DNA of 64,000 nt from Dendrocalamus latiflorus (taxonomy: Eukaryota; Streptophyta; Magnoliopsida; Poales; Poaceae): assembly GCA_017311315.1 (NCBI GenBank), contig CM029670.1, positions 27,834,949 through 27,898,948 on the forward strand, read 5' to 3'. Positions within the stretch are counted from its first letter, which is position 1; the number at the start of each line of letters is the position of its first letter. Shown here one piece after another: positions 1-11,400 of the stretch. Made by a program: the position numbers and the translations under genes. The notes under the pieces were generated by a model that did no database searches, had not been told where the DNA came from, and saw only the letters and a list, made by a program, of their open reading frames with translations.

Positions 1-575
1 TGGAACTTCACAAATTATTCGGCCAGATCTGTCCCATACCAGACTTGTGGTAGTACGATAGGGCTTTGCAATAGTAGCTCACAGACCGGTCCTTAACTTG
101 ACTTAGGCACCAACCGCATACCCCTTGTGCCTGGCAATCAACATTGTGTCACCAAACAACAATGCATGCCAGCAAGCACCCACCACCCAACCATTTGCCT
201 AAATCAAAACCAAGTTTTTATATTTTGTTTGGAAACATTTCATAAACATTCTCGACTCACCAAAGTCAAGAATTCAGTTTTAAAGTTCATCATTTTATGT
301 GAAAGATCATCCCAAATCATAATCAGTATAAGCATGGCTAAGCATTTCTACAAAAATTCCTAGTTAGTGCTAATGTACTAACTAGGTTTTATCTAGGGTT
401 GACAAGGTATAATGGTAAGCAATATCAAATTTGGCTGTACAAAGGATTTAGGCATAACTACACTTTTAAACTGAATTTAAACTAGACTTGAATAAAATTA
501 CGCATGCATAATAATTTAAAAACAACATAAATAATTTAAAATATTAGGTTCAATATGATCAAAGGTGTAAATTGC

Positions 576-635
576 CTTGCTCGAAGACTTGGTGCAGCGA
601 ATTGTCGAAATCGAACTCTCCGAATTCGTCGTAGT
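576..635 (-). other. Conserved LTR mini-exon (B' copy)
   Basis: On the minus strand this 60-nt block is preceded by CGTGTAG (acceptor-like) and followed by GCAATT, a weakened form of the GC donor GCAAGT seen in related LTRs. Read in the phase shared by all subfamilies it gives an acidic, Phe-rich peptide (FDFDNS, QVFEQ). Its length is a multiple of three, as in the A and B LTRs. The terminal exon would lie left of the window. That it is an exon is inference from cross-subfamily conservation. Confidence 0.45.
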
Positions 636-2871
636 CTACACGCAAAGAACCAAAACGAATAAACTCAAATAAAATACAAATAAAATATAAAAATTATAAT
701 ATATATATTGAGAGATATATTATGATTTTATATGAATTTAGGAACTTGAATCACTGGGTTCGGAGTTCGGACGATGGAGAACGAGTCATCGGAAGATCGA
801 TTGGAAAGGAAATTGTTGGACAATAATTCCAACCGAGGGAATACTTCTTGGGACCTTATTTTTCGCTGGATTTCTGGTGTGCTAGTGTGCATCACAAGTG
901 GGGAATGAGGAGAGGAGGTGGTTCAATTTATAGGCAAGGAGGAGGAAAGGAATGGCTAGAATTGATTGTCGAAGTAAAGACCGGAATAAATGAAATGTCG
1001 GTTTCAACTTTGCATGCAAGAAACTGAATAATGGATGAATCTAATGGCCATGAAACTGAGAATAAATTTATTAGAGACATTTCTACTGCATACCAATTAA
1101 TTTTGGTTGGATGGCTAGGGCTAAAATTCAACAGAGGCGATGAATCGATGACGAGAAGCGAAAACAGAAGATTTTGTGAACGACTTGATTCCTACCTAAT
1201 GGCTACATCAAATCAAATTAAATGGATGAGTAGGTTGCTAAGATGTTAGAACATGATGTGACAAGAACAAAAGTTGAATAAGATCACCGAAGAAAATCTA
1301 GCATGGTGAAGGGAGGAGAGAGCATGGGCGGCTGCGGCTTCCCTATTGTTTTGCATAAAGGTAGAGGAGGTGCTGAGGTTTGGCATGGAAATGGAACACA
1401 AAGTGGTTCTTCTATTTTATATGGCAAGAAGGTGAGAAGTGGGAATAATTCAGCTGCATATGATTCAATGTCGGTTTTCAATTTGCAAGACTAGAAACTA
1501 AAAACTCAAGTTTAAATGGGTTTGAAACTGAATAGGATTGATTACTAGTGGTGATGAAAGGAGTTATTTGCAGCCTTTAATTTCATTAGTGGGTGGGAAT
1601 TGATTTTTGCATGCATGGCCGAGGTATTTTATTGATATGTTTGAAGAACAAAGAGAGGAGGTGCCTATTCTGCTGAAGAAAAAGGAGAGAGGGTAGCAGG
1701 TTCTTTAGTTGGAGAATAAGCATGGGAAAAGGAGAAGGGAAGTGTTGTCTAAATACAAGAAATAAAGTGGTGAGATGGCAATTGAATTAATGGAATTTTG
1801 GAAGTTAAGCGAGGGAGAGAAATTTTAATATGGTTGGCCTGGTGAAATGTCTCATTATTAGAAGAGGAGAAGTGCTAAGAACATATTTGGATCTAGAAAA
1901 ATAGAATGGATTTTATGGAGATTTTGCAATATTTGAATTTGAATTTTGGAAGTGCATAGAAAATTTTGAATGGAACTGAGGCTTTGAAAATGAACTGGGC
2001 ATTGGAATTTGAATTTTAAAATTTTGAAATACCAAATAAAATTCAAATATTTAAAATGATGGTAGAAATGGATAGATTAGAATTTTTGATAAATTTAGAA
2101 ATTTGAACGGGTCAAATTGGAGTTAAAATGAAGAAGTTAGGGCTTCCGGAAGTTTAAACCTAAAGAAAAAGACTGATTTTTAGAATTATTTTTATATTGA
2201 AAATTCAATTTATGACGTCAGCATTAATTTTATTTTTCTGGCTGAATTATTTTTATACTGAAAAAAAGGTGTTATTTCTCTGACAAGTGGGGCCGGGTTC
2301 ATGGTGGACTGGGTGCACGAGTTGGCTTGGTCCACCGTGGACTCGGTCCACAGCCGACGTGGCGCAGAGGAAGGAGGTGGTGGCCGGGAGCTGACGTGGA
2401 GGCCGCGCGGGCTGCCACGGGGGCGCGCGTGCTGACGGGGCGGCGCCGGCCGAAGGCGGCGCTCATGCGGCGCGGGCTCGCCGGCGCTCCGGCGACCGGC
2501 GGCGGCGGCCGAGATACCCAACGGCAAGAGGGAGGAGAGGGGAGTCAGGCTCACCTGGGCGCGGAGTCCGAGAGGCGCGGGAAGGGGGTTGGCGGCGAGG
2601 TCTAGCGGCGGCGGCGCACGGGTGTCGGTGACGACGGGGCTCCGGTGGCGGCGTCGCTCGGCAGAGAGGGGGAAGGTGGTCGCCAGCGCACGGGGAAGAC
2701 GGAGGTGGCGTCGACGAGGCGCGGGAGAGGCCGGGGCGGCGTCAATTTCTCGTCGGAGCTCGGCGCGGCGGAGAGGTCAGAGAAGCTCGATGCGGCGAGG
2801 GTTCGGGCACGGAGAGGACGATTGGTAGAGGGGAACGGGGCGGTGGCGCACGGGGGTCCTCGGGGAGGGGT

Positions 2872-2879
2872 TTTTATAG
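2872..2879 (-). promoter_or_regulatory. TATA box of the B' LTR
   Basis: CTATAAAA on the minus strand, at the boundary between the U3-like part and a long CT/GC-rich leader. The same position in the B, A, C and E LTRs also carries a TATA box, which supports this as the element promoter. Confidence 0.6.
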
Positions 2880-3887
2880 GGCGGGGACTGGTAACGGCCG
2901 ACGGTTAGCTCGCCGGAGTTAAGGCGGTCGAAGGCGGCTTGAAATGGTGGGGTAAAGAGGCTTAAAGAAGGGGAAACGGGCGAGAGTGAGCGCGGGAGTG
3001 AAGAGGGCACTTAATGGTGTCATTTCCCCGGTTAAACGAGAAGTAACGGCGGCATTTACGAGCTCGGGCACGGGCGCTAATGGCGGCGGCTGGAGGTAGA
3101 AGAAGGAGAGGTTGAAGGAGGAGCTGACATGCGGGCCCTGCATGTCGGCGAGTGAGAGAGAGGAGAAGAGAAGGGGCGGACGGATGAGCGACATGTGGCG
3201 AGGAGGACGAATCTCGATCGTTGTATTTAAATGGAGGGGTAAGTGGAATTGGGTGGCTGAGATTAGATCGAGGAGAGAGATGGATTGAATCCGGGCGCGA
3301 CACGTGTCAGCCCGAGATTAATCTGGATTTAATTTTCAGTTTTAATTCTCAGAAATGCCAGATAGATTTATAAATACTTAGAACATAATATTTAAAGCTT
3401 TAAAATTCTAGGAAAATTCATTAAAATTTCTGGAGACATTTTAGACTTAGGAAAAATATTTTTAATTTCAGATTGGCATTTAATAATTTTATAAAATACT
3501 TTTAACCATTAAAATTGATTTTTAAATCCAGAAAATTCTCAGAAAATTAATTAAAATTTTAGGGAAGGCTAGGAAAAATAAAATAAACTCTTTTTGGCTT
3601 TTAAAATACATTTTCTTACTTTAGACTTTGAAATAAAATCCAAATAAACTCCAGAAAAACACAGAAAATCCAAATAAAAGCCAAATGCTTTTAAATACTT
3701 AATTTGAAATTCAAAATATCCTTTTATTTAATAATAATTTTATGTTTTTTTAAATTACTTTTTATAAAAGTTTTTTTGCTAAAATCAGGCAAATAAAATT
3801 AGGCAACCAAAGAACACTTGTTTTAAATTAAATTAAATTAAATTTTTTTTGACTGAAAATTTTGAAATAAACAGCTGGGCTGTTACA

Positions 3888-5019
3888 GTGCTTGAGGGGC
3901 AATTTGGTGAATTGACTCAAGGTTGCAAAAGGGGAGGTTGTCTGTTAAAGCAACTGCGACCTGTCGGTTTTTACGGGTTGTCGCGAGTGTGCACATGCGT
4001 AAAACCCGGTGTTAGGAGAGGGGTTAATGGGTTATCCCCAATGTAGACTATTGGGTGGATCCATTAGGTCTAGGTCTTGGGTGTGAGACTATAAAAGGGA
4101 GAGGGGAGGCATGAGTTTGAGCTAAGCCGGGCGGCCAAGCCCTGGGGGTTGGTGCCTCTCCCTCCTGTGGGAACCTATCAGTGTGTGTGTGTAGCTCTAA
4201 GGATTAGAGTTTGGTCTTCCCGAGGGGGTGTCTGTGAAATCATCCATATATGCAATCATTCATTTCTGTGCTTCTACTTCAGTTGATCTATCTATTTGAG
4301 TTTGCTTGGTTTGATTTTCTTTCTTCTCTGTTCTTCTTCTCTCTGGGCTCTTGGCTAGATCTTGATCGCAATGACATGTGGGATGTACTCCAAGTCATCT
4401 TGGCTACCCTAGACCCACGAGCGGTTTTGTTATTCTCTGGAATTTGGTTTTGGGCTTTCTCAGGGAAATCAAGTTAATCTCTCATTTCGGTTGCAAAGTT
4501 TTCAATTAAAGATTAGAGCAACCTCCTTAGGCCCTTACCATGTTGTGTGCAAAGTTTCTTAGCCATTCGATATTGCATTCAAAAGTTATGAGGATTTTAG
4601 ATCTTGCGGTCGTGCCCTCCTGGCTTCCTCTGTTCTGCTTACGACCACGTTATGCACTTCGACCGCTCTCTTTCGACCGGTCAAGACTTAGATTGTTTGT
4701 TTTCTGTTGCATTAGTTTCCGATTGTTTGATGGTCGTAGATCTCGTGGTCATGTGCCCCCACTGCCTTACGAGCTATTTTTCGACCGCAGTTGGTTACAA
4801 ATGCTACTCGGTCTTCAACCGCGTTGATCATACGACCATGCCATTGGCTTACGACCACGTCAGATCCAACTACACTCATCTTTCGATCTCGCTGGTCTTG
4901 ATTTTTGTGGTTATCGACTACAATGATTTCTGTTTGACAGTCGATTTCCAACCAAGTTTCTTTTCGGTCGAGTGGTCAAATTTATGACCACTATGTAAGC
5001 TATCGACCACGTTGTCAGG
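3888..5019 (+). mobile_element. LTR-like sequence X1, left part
   Basis: No coding sequence is recognised. The stretch has a TATA box (CTATAAAAGGG, about 4089-4099), then a CT-rich leader and a region rich in CGACCAC/GGTCG motifs from 4600. The motif-rich part continues on the far side of the nested B LTR at 21060. The second half ends in CACCCCCCTCTG...GGTCCTACA, a layout seen at the 3' end of some plant Ty1/copia LTRs. A similar block (X2) lies at about 25736-26417. The family assignment is tentative. Confidence 0.35.
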
Positions 5020-5178
5020 CTTATTATCGGAACCCGGAGCAACAACTCCAGGATCCTCTGTGTAAATCGCACTAGTCCAGGATCAGCTAGTGCACACAGT
5101 GGACAACAAAGACAAATAACAAGCATAATGGCATTTGTTTAATTTAAAGAGTACGACCTTATGGCCAGCGTTTACATC

Positions 5179-8100
5179 TGTCGGGCCCCCGGATTACAAA
5201 CCCGGACCCTCTGTGTATTACTGCACTAGTCCCAGATCACAGCTAGTGCACACAGTTAAACAGAAATGATTCATGACCAACATCGTATTTATTACAATTA
5301 TAAAGAGTACTGACCACCAGGTCTCATTATTACAATTGAGGTTTCAAGACCTCGCACAATCCAAACACAGCGGAAGCAAAGAAAACTCAAAGCAGACCCA
5401 TCAATATGCCACAGGCAGTTGACTGGGGAAGCGCGACCTAGTCCTCCGGGAAGAATCCGTCACAGCCACAGACGAAGCAGTAGTTGTAGTCTCCTTCTTG
5501 AGCTTCGTATTCTTCTGAGATTTATTTTTGAGAGCAACGCGTGAGTACATAAAGTACTCCGCAAGTCTTGGGAAAAATGCATAGATGCAAGGCATAACAA
5601 AGGAAGGCCATATGGTTCTTTTGCACAAAGCAATATTTTAAAATTCAATTACTACTAATTATTTTCGAAGGCATCAATTTAATAAAGTAAATGTTTTAGC
5701 AGAAACTATCAATAATTTTCTAGTGAAGGTTCCAACTACCAACACTAGCTAACCAATTACCATTGGTCAAGTTTTAAACTGCGGGTTCCATCCACCCTCT
5801 CTGGCTCCATCCGCCAGGATACCCTTCCGAGAGTTCCCTCCACTCTCGGAATACAAAACTTTAATTTTTAAAAACCAAAACCAGAAATCTACCATGTGAA
5901 TGCATTCCTTGCCCGCCCTTGACCGTGGGCACGGCTATTCGAATAGTTTTACACTCTGCAGAGGTTGTACAACTTTACCCACAAGAGATAAATTATCCTA
6001 AAAGTCAACACGCTTCCTTTGGCATGAGACCCAGATAAAATATCACAAAGCCTTTACCTTACTCTAATCTAGCTAGATACCACCCGCTGAGGTTTCACCG
6101 CAGGTAGGCTAACTGCCCGAACCGAAGCCCCCTCTTGCGCCATATGAGTACAGTAAATCCCTGTCCCTCACTGTGAATAACCAGTCCATCCCTGGCACCC
6201 ACTTTCCACTGGTGGCACCTAAACTAGACTATCATAAGTTATTCGGCTAGGTCGTACCCATATAGACTTGTGGTTGTACGGTTAATGCTCAGTCTGGACA
6301 AACACAAGCGTCGGTCCTTAATTGACTAGGGTGGGACATACACTTAACAAGATCTCGTGCTAACTGCACCAAACCAAACCAACCATCCACCCTAATCTAA
6401 ACCAACTTTCACATTTTTATTTTATTTTTAAAATAACAGCGGCAACTCCAATTACCACTACATTTATAAACACAAGGTTCTACAATAAGTCATAATTTCC
6501 CATTTCAAAATTATAACAAGATTAAATAGCAAGGCTAAGCATGATACTACCGTTCTTATATTAGCAATGATTAAATAATAATCTCGTTATTGAGACAAGG
6601 GCAATCCTAATGTTTCAAAGGTACATGATATTCAAATTCAATTGAGGGTATAACAACATTTGGTTTAACTAATTCGCTACGACAAAATTAGGGTTCTATG
6701 TAAATAGCGATGCACATAAATTTAAAATAATTTAAAACATTTCATAATCATGGGTTCAAAATGATCAAAGGAGACTTGCCTTCCTGGACGCTGGTTGGGT
6801 CTTCTTGCTGCGACTCGACGAGTTCCTCGGCGACGGCGGAATCTACGCGCGAAAAGACGGACAAACAAAACAAATAAATTCAACCAAAATTTAAATAAAA
6901 TTCAAAAATTCAAAAAGAGTGCATATTTGGATAGTTTATGATTTTAGAAAAATTTAGAAATTTGAACGGCTCAAATCGGAGTTAAAATGAGAAAGTTATG
7001 GCTTCCGAAAGATTAAACAGGAGGGAAAAAGGAAAAACCGGATTTCGGGAATTATTTTTGTACTGGAAAATACTAATTATGACGTCACCAAATTTCGAAT
7101 TTGCTGAGCGGGAAAATGTATTTGAATGACGGGTGGGTCCGGTCTACCGTGGACCGAACCCACGGACCACGGGCCTTGCCGACGTGGCGCACCGGCCACA
7201 TGGCGCCACGCGGCAGTGAGGTGGCGGCCACGCGGGTGGCCACGCGGACAAGCCGGCCGAAGTGGCGGCCACGCGGGCGCGCGCGCATGGCCGGCTCGGG
7301 AGTTGGCCGGCCGGTGGCCTTGCCGTGGCCGGCGGCCGGCGGGAGGACGGCGGACGGCGGCGGGGAGGGAGGGGAGGCGGCGGCGCTTACCGGCGGCGGC
7401 GGCGGAGGGGTGGGCGGCCGGCGGCGGCGCTAGGGGCGGCGGCGGTGTGGGTGGCCGGCGGCGGCTTTTGAAGGTGGCGCGGTGGGGTGCCGGGAGGCGG
7501 CCGAAAGGAGGAGGAGAGGGGCGGTGGGAGGCGGGTGAAGGAGGGGAGGGGAAGGGCGGTATTTATAGGCTAGGGAGGAGGGGCGGCCGGAAATGGAGAG
7601 CCTCGCCGGAGTTAATGCAATCCGTGAATAGGGGGCGAAATTTGAGGGGAAACGGCCGGAGGAATGGAGGTAATTGATTTGGCATCCGTTACCATGTTTT
7701 ATTCGGGAATTAAAGCGAAGATAATGGCCGAATTCAAAGCTCTAATTTCGGGTTAATGGAGGTGGAGAGAGAGGGTTGGAGGAGGAAGAAGAAGAGGTAG
7801 AAGAAGGATATGACAAGGGGGCCCCATGTGTCATAGAGAGGGTGAAATGGTGAAGGGGTACGGGCCGTCGGATTTGCGACACGTGGCAAGTGAGTGAATG
7901 AGAGGCTTTGGATTTTATGAAGGGGTAAGTTGTGGTGGATGGCTAGGATTAAAACGTGGAGAGAGGTGGATTTAATCTGAGGGCGACACGTGGCGGGCTA
8001 GGGATAATTTGATTTTTATTTTCGGAATAAATTTCAGAAATTACTAGAAACTTCATAAATACTTCGAAAATTAATATTTAATGCCTAAAAATTCCAGAAA

Positions 8101-8443
8101 AATCATAGAATATTTCTGGAAGTATTTTAGACTTACAAAAAATATTTTTAATTTCAGATTTGAATTTTATAATTTTATAAAATTCTTTTTAACTTTTAAA
8201 ATTGATTTTAAATTCCAGAAAATTCTAAAAAATTACTTAAAAATTTAGGGAAGGCTAGGAAAAATAAAATAAACTCTTTTTGGCTTTAACAAAATATTTT
8301 AAATACATTTTCTTGCTTTAAAATTTTAAATAAAATCCAAATAAATCCGAATAAATCCAGATAAATCCAAATAAGACTCAAATACATTAAAATAATTAAT
8401 TTAAAATTAAATTTCTCAGAAAGCAAATTTTTGGGATGTGACA
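5179..8443 (-). mobile_element. 3' LTR of the minus-strand chromovirus
   Basis: On the minus strand it starts TGTCACATCCC and ends GGGGGCCCGACA. U3 is AT-rich and then very GC-rich up to the TATA box (7560-7568). A GTAAGC donor follows near 7384-7393. Downstream are the mini-exon (6780-6842), the palindrome cassette (5922-5973), the GAGTAC hairpin (5543-5559), the terminal exon (5438-5514) and an AATAAA signal (5288-5293). All small frames here are identical to those in the other LTR, 9177 bp to the right. Confidence 0.92.
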
Positions 8444-8445
8444 AA

Positions 8446-8457
8446 CCTACCCCCCTT
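8446..8457 (-). other. Polypurine tract
   Basis: Minus-strand AAGGGGGGTAGG, two bases before the 3' LTR; primer site for plus-strand DNA synthesis. It overlaps the gag-pol stop codon TAA (8456-8458). The same overlap occurs in both tandem copies. Confidence 0.85.
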
Positions 8458-11400
8458 AGAAAGAATCTCGACCCCGAGATTCGGACTGACTGGGAAAAAG
8501 ATTAGGGAACTCTGCTCTTAGATCTTCTTCACGCTCCCAAGTTGCTTCCGATTCCGAGTGATTGCTCCACTGTACTTTACAGAACTTGATAACCTTGTTT
8601 CTGGTTCGACGCTCTGCTTCATCCAAAATTTTGACTGGATACTCTGGATAAGTTAAATCCTCTTTTATCTCAACCTCATCTAAGGACATCTGCTCTTCTG
8701 GCACTCTGAGACACTTCCTTAACTGAGACACGTGGAAGACGTCGTGCACTTTTGTCAACTGGGGTGGAAGCTTCAGCTGATAAGCGACTTCTCCCCTTTT
8801 AGCTAAAACAGGGAATGGTCCGATGAATCTAGGAGCAAGCTTGCCACTGACTCCAAAACGTCGCATTCCTTTGAGAGGCGAAACCTTCAGATATACATGA
8901 TCTCCAGATACAAATTCTAACGCTCTTCTGCGATTATCCGCATAGCTCTTCTGTCTTGTTTGTGCTGTTTTTAACCTGTCCTGAATCAGACGAACTTGCT
9001 CTTCTGCTTGCTTCAGTACATCTGGTCCAAACACTTGCCCTTCTCCGGTTTCTTTCCAATACAATGGTGTCCTGCATTTTCTACCATACAATGCTTCAAA
9101 AGGAGACATTTGCAAGCTGGATTGATAACTATTATTATATGAAAATTCTGCATAAGGCAAACTTCGATCCCAACTGGTCTTATTAGCCAAGGCACATGCT
9201 CTTAACATGTCTTCCAGTATTTGATTTACTCTCTCAGTTTGACCATCTGTCTGGGGATGATAAGCCGTACTGAAATTTAAATTGGTACCCAATAGCCCAT
9301 GTAGCTTTTGCCAAAATCTTGAAGTGAATTGAGTTCCACGATCTGACACAATCTTCCTTGGAATTCCATGCAAACACACAATTCTTGACATATACAGCTC
9401 AGCGAGTCTGTCTCCAGAATAGGTCGTCTTTACCGGAATGAAATGAGCGACTTTTGTCAGACGGTCCACAATAACCCAAATTGAATCATACCCTGATTTT
9501 GTTCTCGGCAATCCAGTTATAAAATCCATACCAATTTCTTCCCATTTCCACTCGGGTATCTGCAAAGGTTGTAATAATCCAGCAGGTCTCTGATGTTCCG
9601 CTTTGATCCGCTGGCACACATCACACAAAGCGACATATTCAGCAATCTCCCTTTTCATACTCGACCACCAATACCTTTCTTTGAGATCTTGGTACATCTT
9701 TGTACTTCCTGGGTGAATTGAATATCCAGATTCATGGGCTTCTTTCAGAATTAACTCTTTTATCTCTTGCTTTTCGGGTACAATAATTCTTTTCCCGAAC
9801 CAAATGATACCTTCCTCATCCTCTGAAAATTCTGATGCTTTTCCTTTCTTCATATTTTCTTTGATTTCCTTGACATACTTGTCTTCTCCTTGAGCTGCCT
9901 TGATCATCTCTACTAGAGTTGGTTGAACCTCCAAGGTAGCCAAGAATCCTCCCTCTACTACTTCCAAGTTGAGCCGCTGGAATTCTTCCTGTAGTGCGGG
10001 CATACTGTCCTTGATCCACAGCTTATTGCAGTAACTCTTTCTGCTCAATGCATCAGCTACCACATTGGCCTTGCCTGGATGATAATGTATCCCAATATCA
10101 TAATCCTTTATTAGCTCAAGCCATCTCCTTTGCCTCATATTGAGATCAGGTTGGGTAAATATATACTTTAGACTTTTGTGATCCGTGTAAATCTCACAGC
10201 GGTTACCGATCAAATAATGCCTCCATATTTTTAAAGCATGCACTACGGCAGCTAGCTCTAAATCATGAGTGGGATAATTCTCCTCATGGGGTCGCAATTG
10301 CCTTGAAGCATAGGCTACTACCTTTCTTTCTTGCATCAAAACACAGCCTAATCCCTGCCTTGACGCATCACAGAAGACTTCAAAGTCTTTTCTAATATCC
10401 GGGAGTGTTAGCACTGGTGCAGAAGTTAGCCTTTTCTTTAACTCTTGAAAACTATCCTCACATGCTTTACTCCATTCAAACTTCTTTTCTTTCTTTAGCA
10501 ACTGAGTAAGAGGTCTTGCAAGCTTGGAGAATCCTTCAATAAAACGACGATAGTAACCAGCCAAGCCCAAAAAGCTTCTGATCTCAGATACTGACTTAGG
10601 TTGTGTCCAATTGAGCACATCATTAACTTTATCAGGGTCTACGGACACTCCTCCTGCAGAAATTACATGACCCAGGAAGGCCACTTTCTTCAACCAAAAC
10701 TCACATTTGCTAAACTTGGCATACAACTGGTGTTCTCTGAGCTTTTCCAAAACTATCCTCAAATGTTCTGCATGCTCTTCCTCATTCTTGGAATATATCA
10801 AAATGTCATCAATGAAAACCACCACAAATTTATCCAAATATTCCATGAACACCTTATTCATCAGATTCATGAAATATGCAGGAGCATTGGTTAAGCCAAA
10901 AGACATCACCGTATACTCATACAATCCATAGCGAGTAGCAAAAGCTGTCTTTGGTATATCTTCGGGTCTTATCTTCAATTGGTGATAACCTGATCGAAGA
11001 TCGATCTTTGAGAAGACACATGAACCTTTCAATTGATCAAATAAATCATCTATCCTCGGCAAAGGATACTTGTTCTTAATTGTCACATCATTCAAAGATC
11101 TATAGTCCACACACATGCGAAGACTGCCATCTTTCTTCTTCACTAGTAGTACTGGTGCTCCCCAAGGTGAAGAACTTGGTCTAACAAAACCTTTCTCTAG
11201 CAACTCTTGAATCTGTTTCTTAACCTCAGCCAGGTCATTTGCGGACATACGATAGGGTCTCTTGGAAATCGGAGCTGTACCAGGTACTAAATTAATAACA
11301 AATTCAATTTCTCTGTCCGGCGGCATTCCTGGTAAATCCTCAGGGAATACATCTGGGTACTCATTTACTATAGGCACCTTTTCCAAAGTTATTCCCTTCA

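Larger units (their letters stand above)
1..3887 (-). mobile_element. Partial Ty3/gypsy LTR, subfamily B' (5' LTR end or solo LTR)
   Basis: The first bases align with the middle of the B LTR near 18530 (shared text such as the run around GGTAGTACGATAGGGC). On the minus strand the LTR begins at 3887 as TGTAACAGCCC, the usual start of this superfamily. It carries an AT-rich U3 (about 3300-3887), a TATA box at 2872-2879, a GC-rich leader with a CAG|GTGAG donor near 2550-2558, and a conserved mini-exon at 576-635. The LTR's 3' end lies left of the window. No polypurine tract follows at 3888, so this is either a solo LTR or the 5' LTR of a minus-strand element lying further left. Open frames in the GC-rich part are compositional and are not called. 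Confidence 0.75.

Noticed and set aside
2210..3303. Several overlapping ORFs on both strands of the GC-rich part of LTR B'
   Set aside because: Low-complexity Arg/Gly/Pro/Ser-rich frames caused by high GC in an LTR leader. No domain, and no conservation of frame between subfamilies.
8956..9195. Small ORFs antisense or out of frame to gag-pol, and similar ones in the array
   Set aside because: Shadows of the conserved polyprotein frame.
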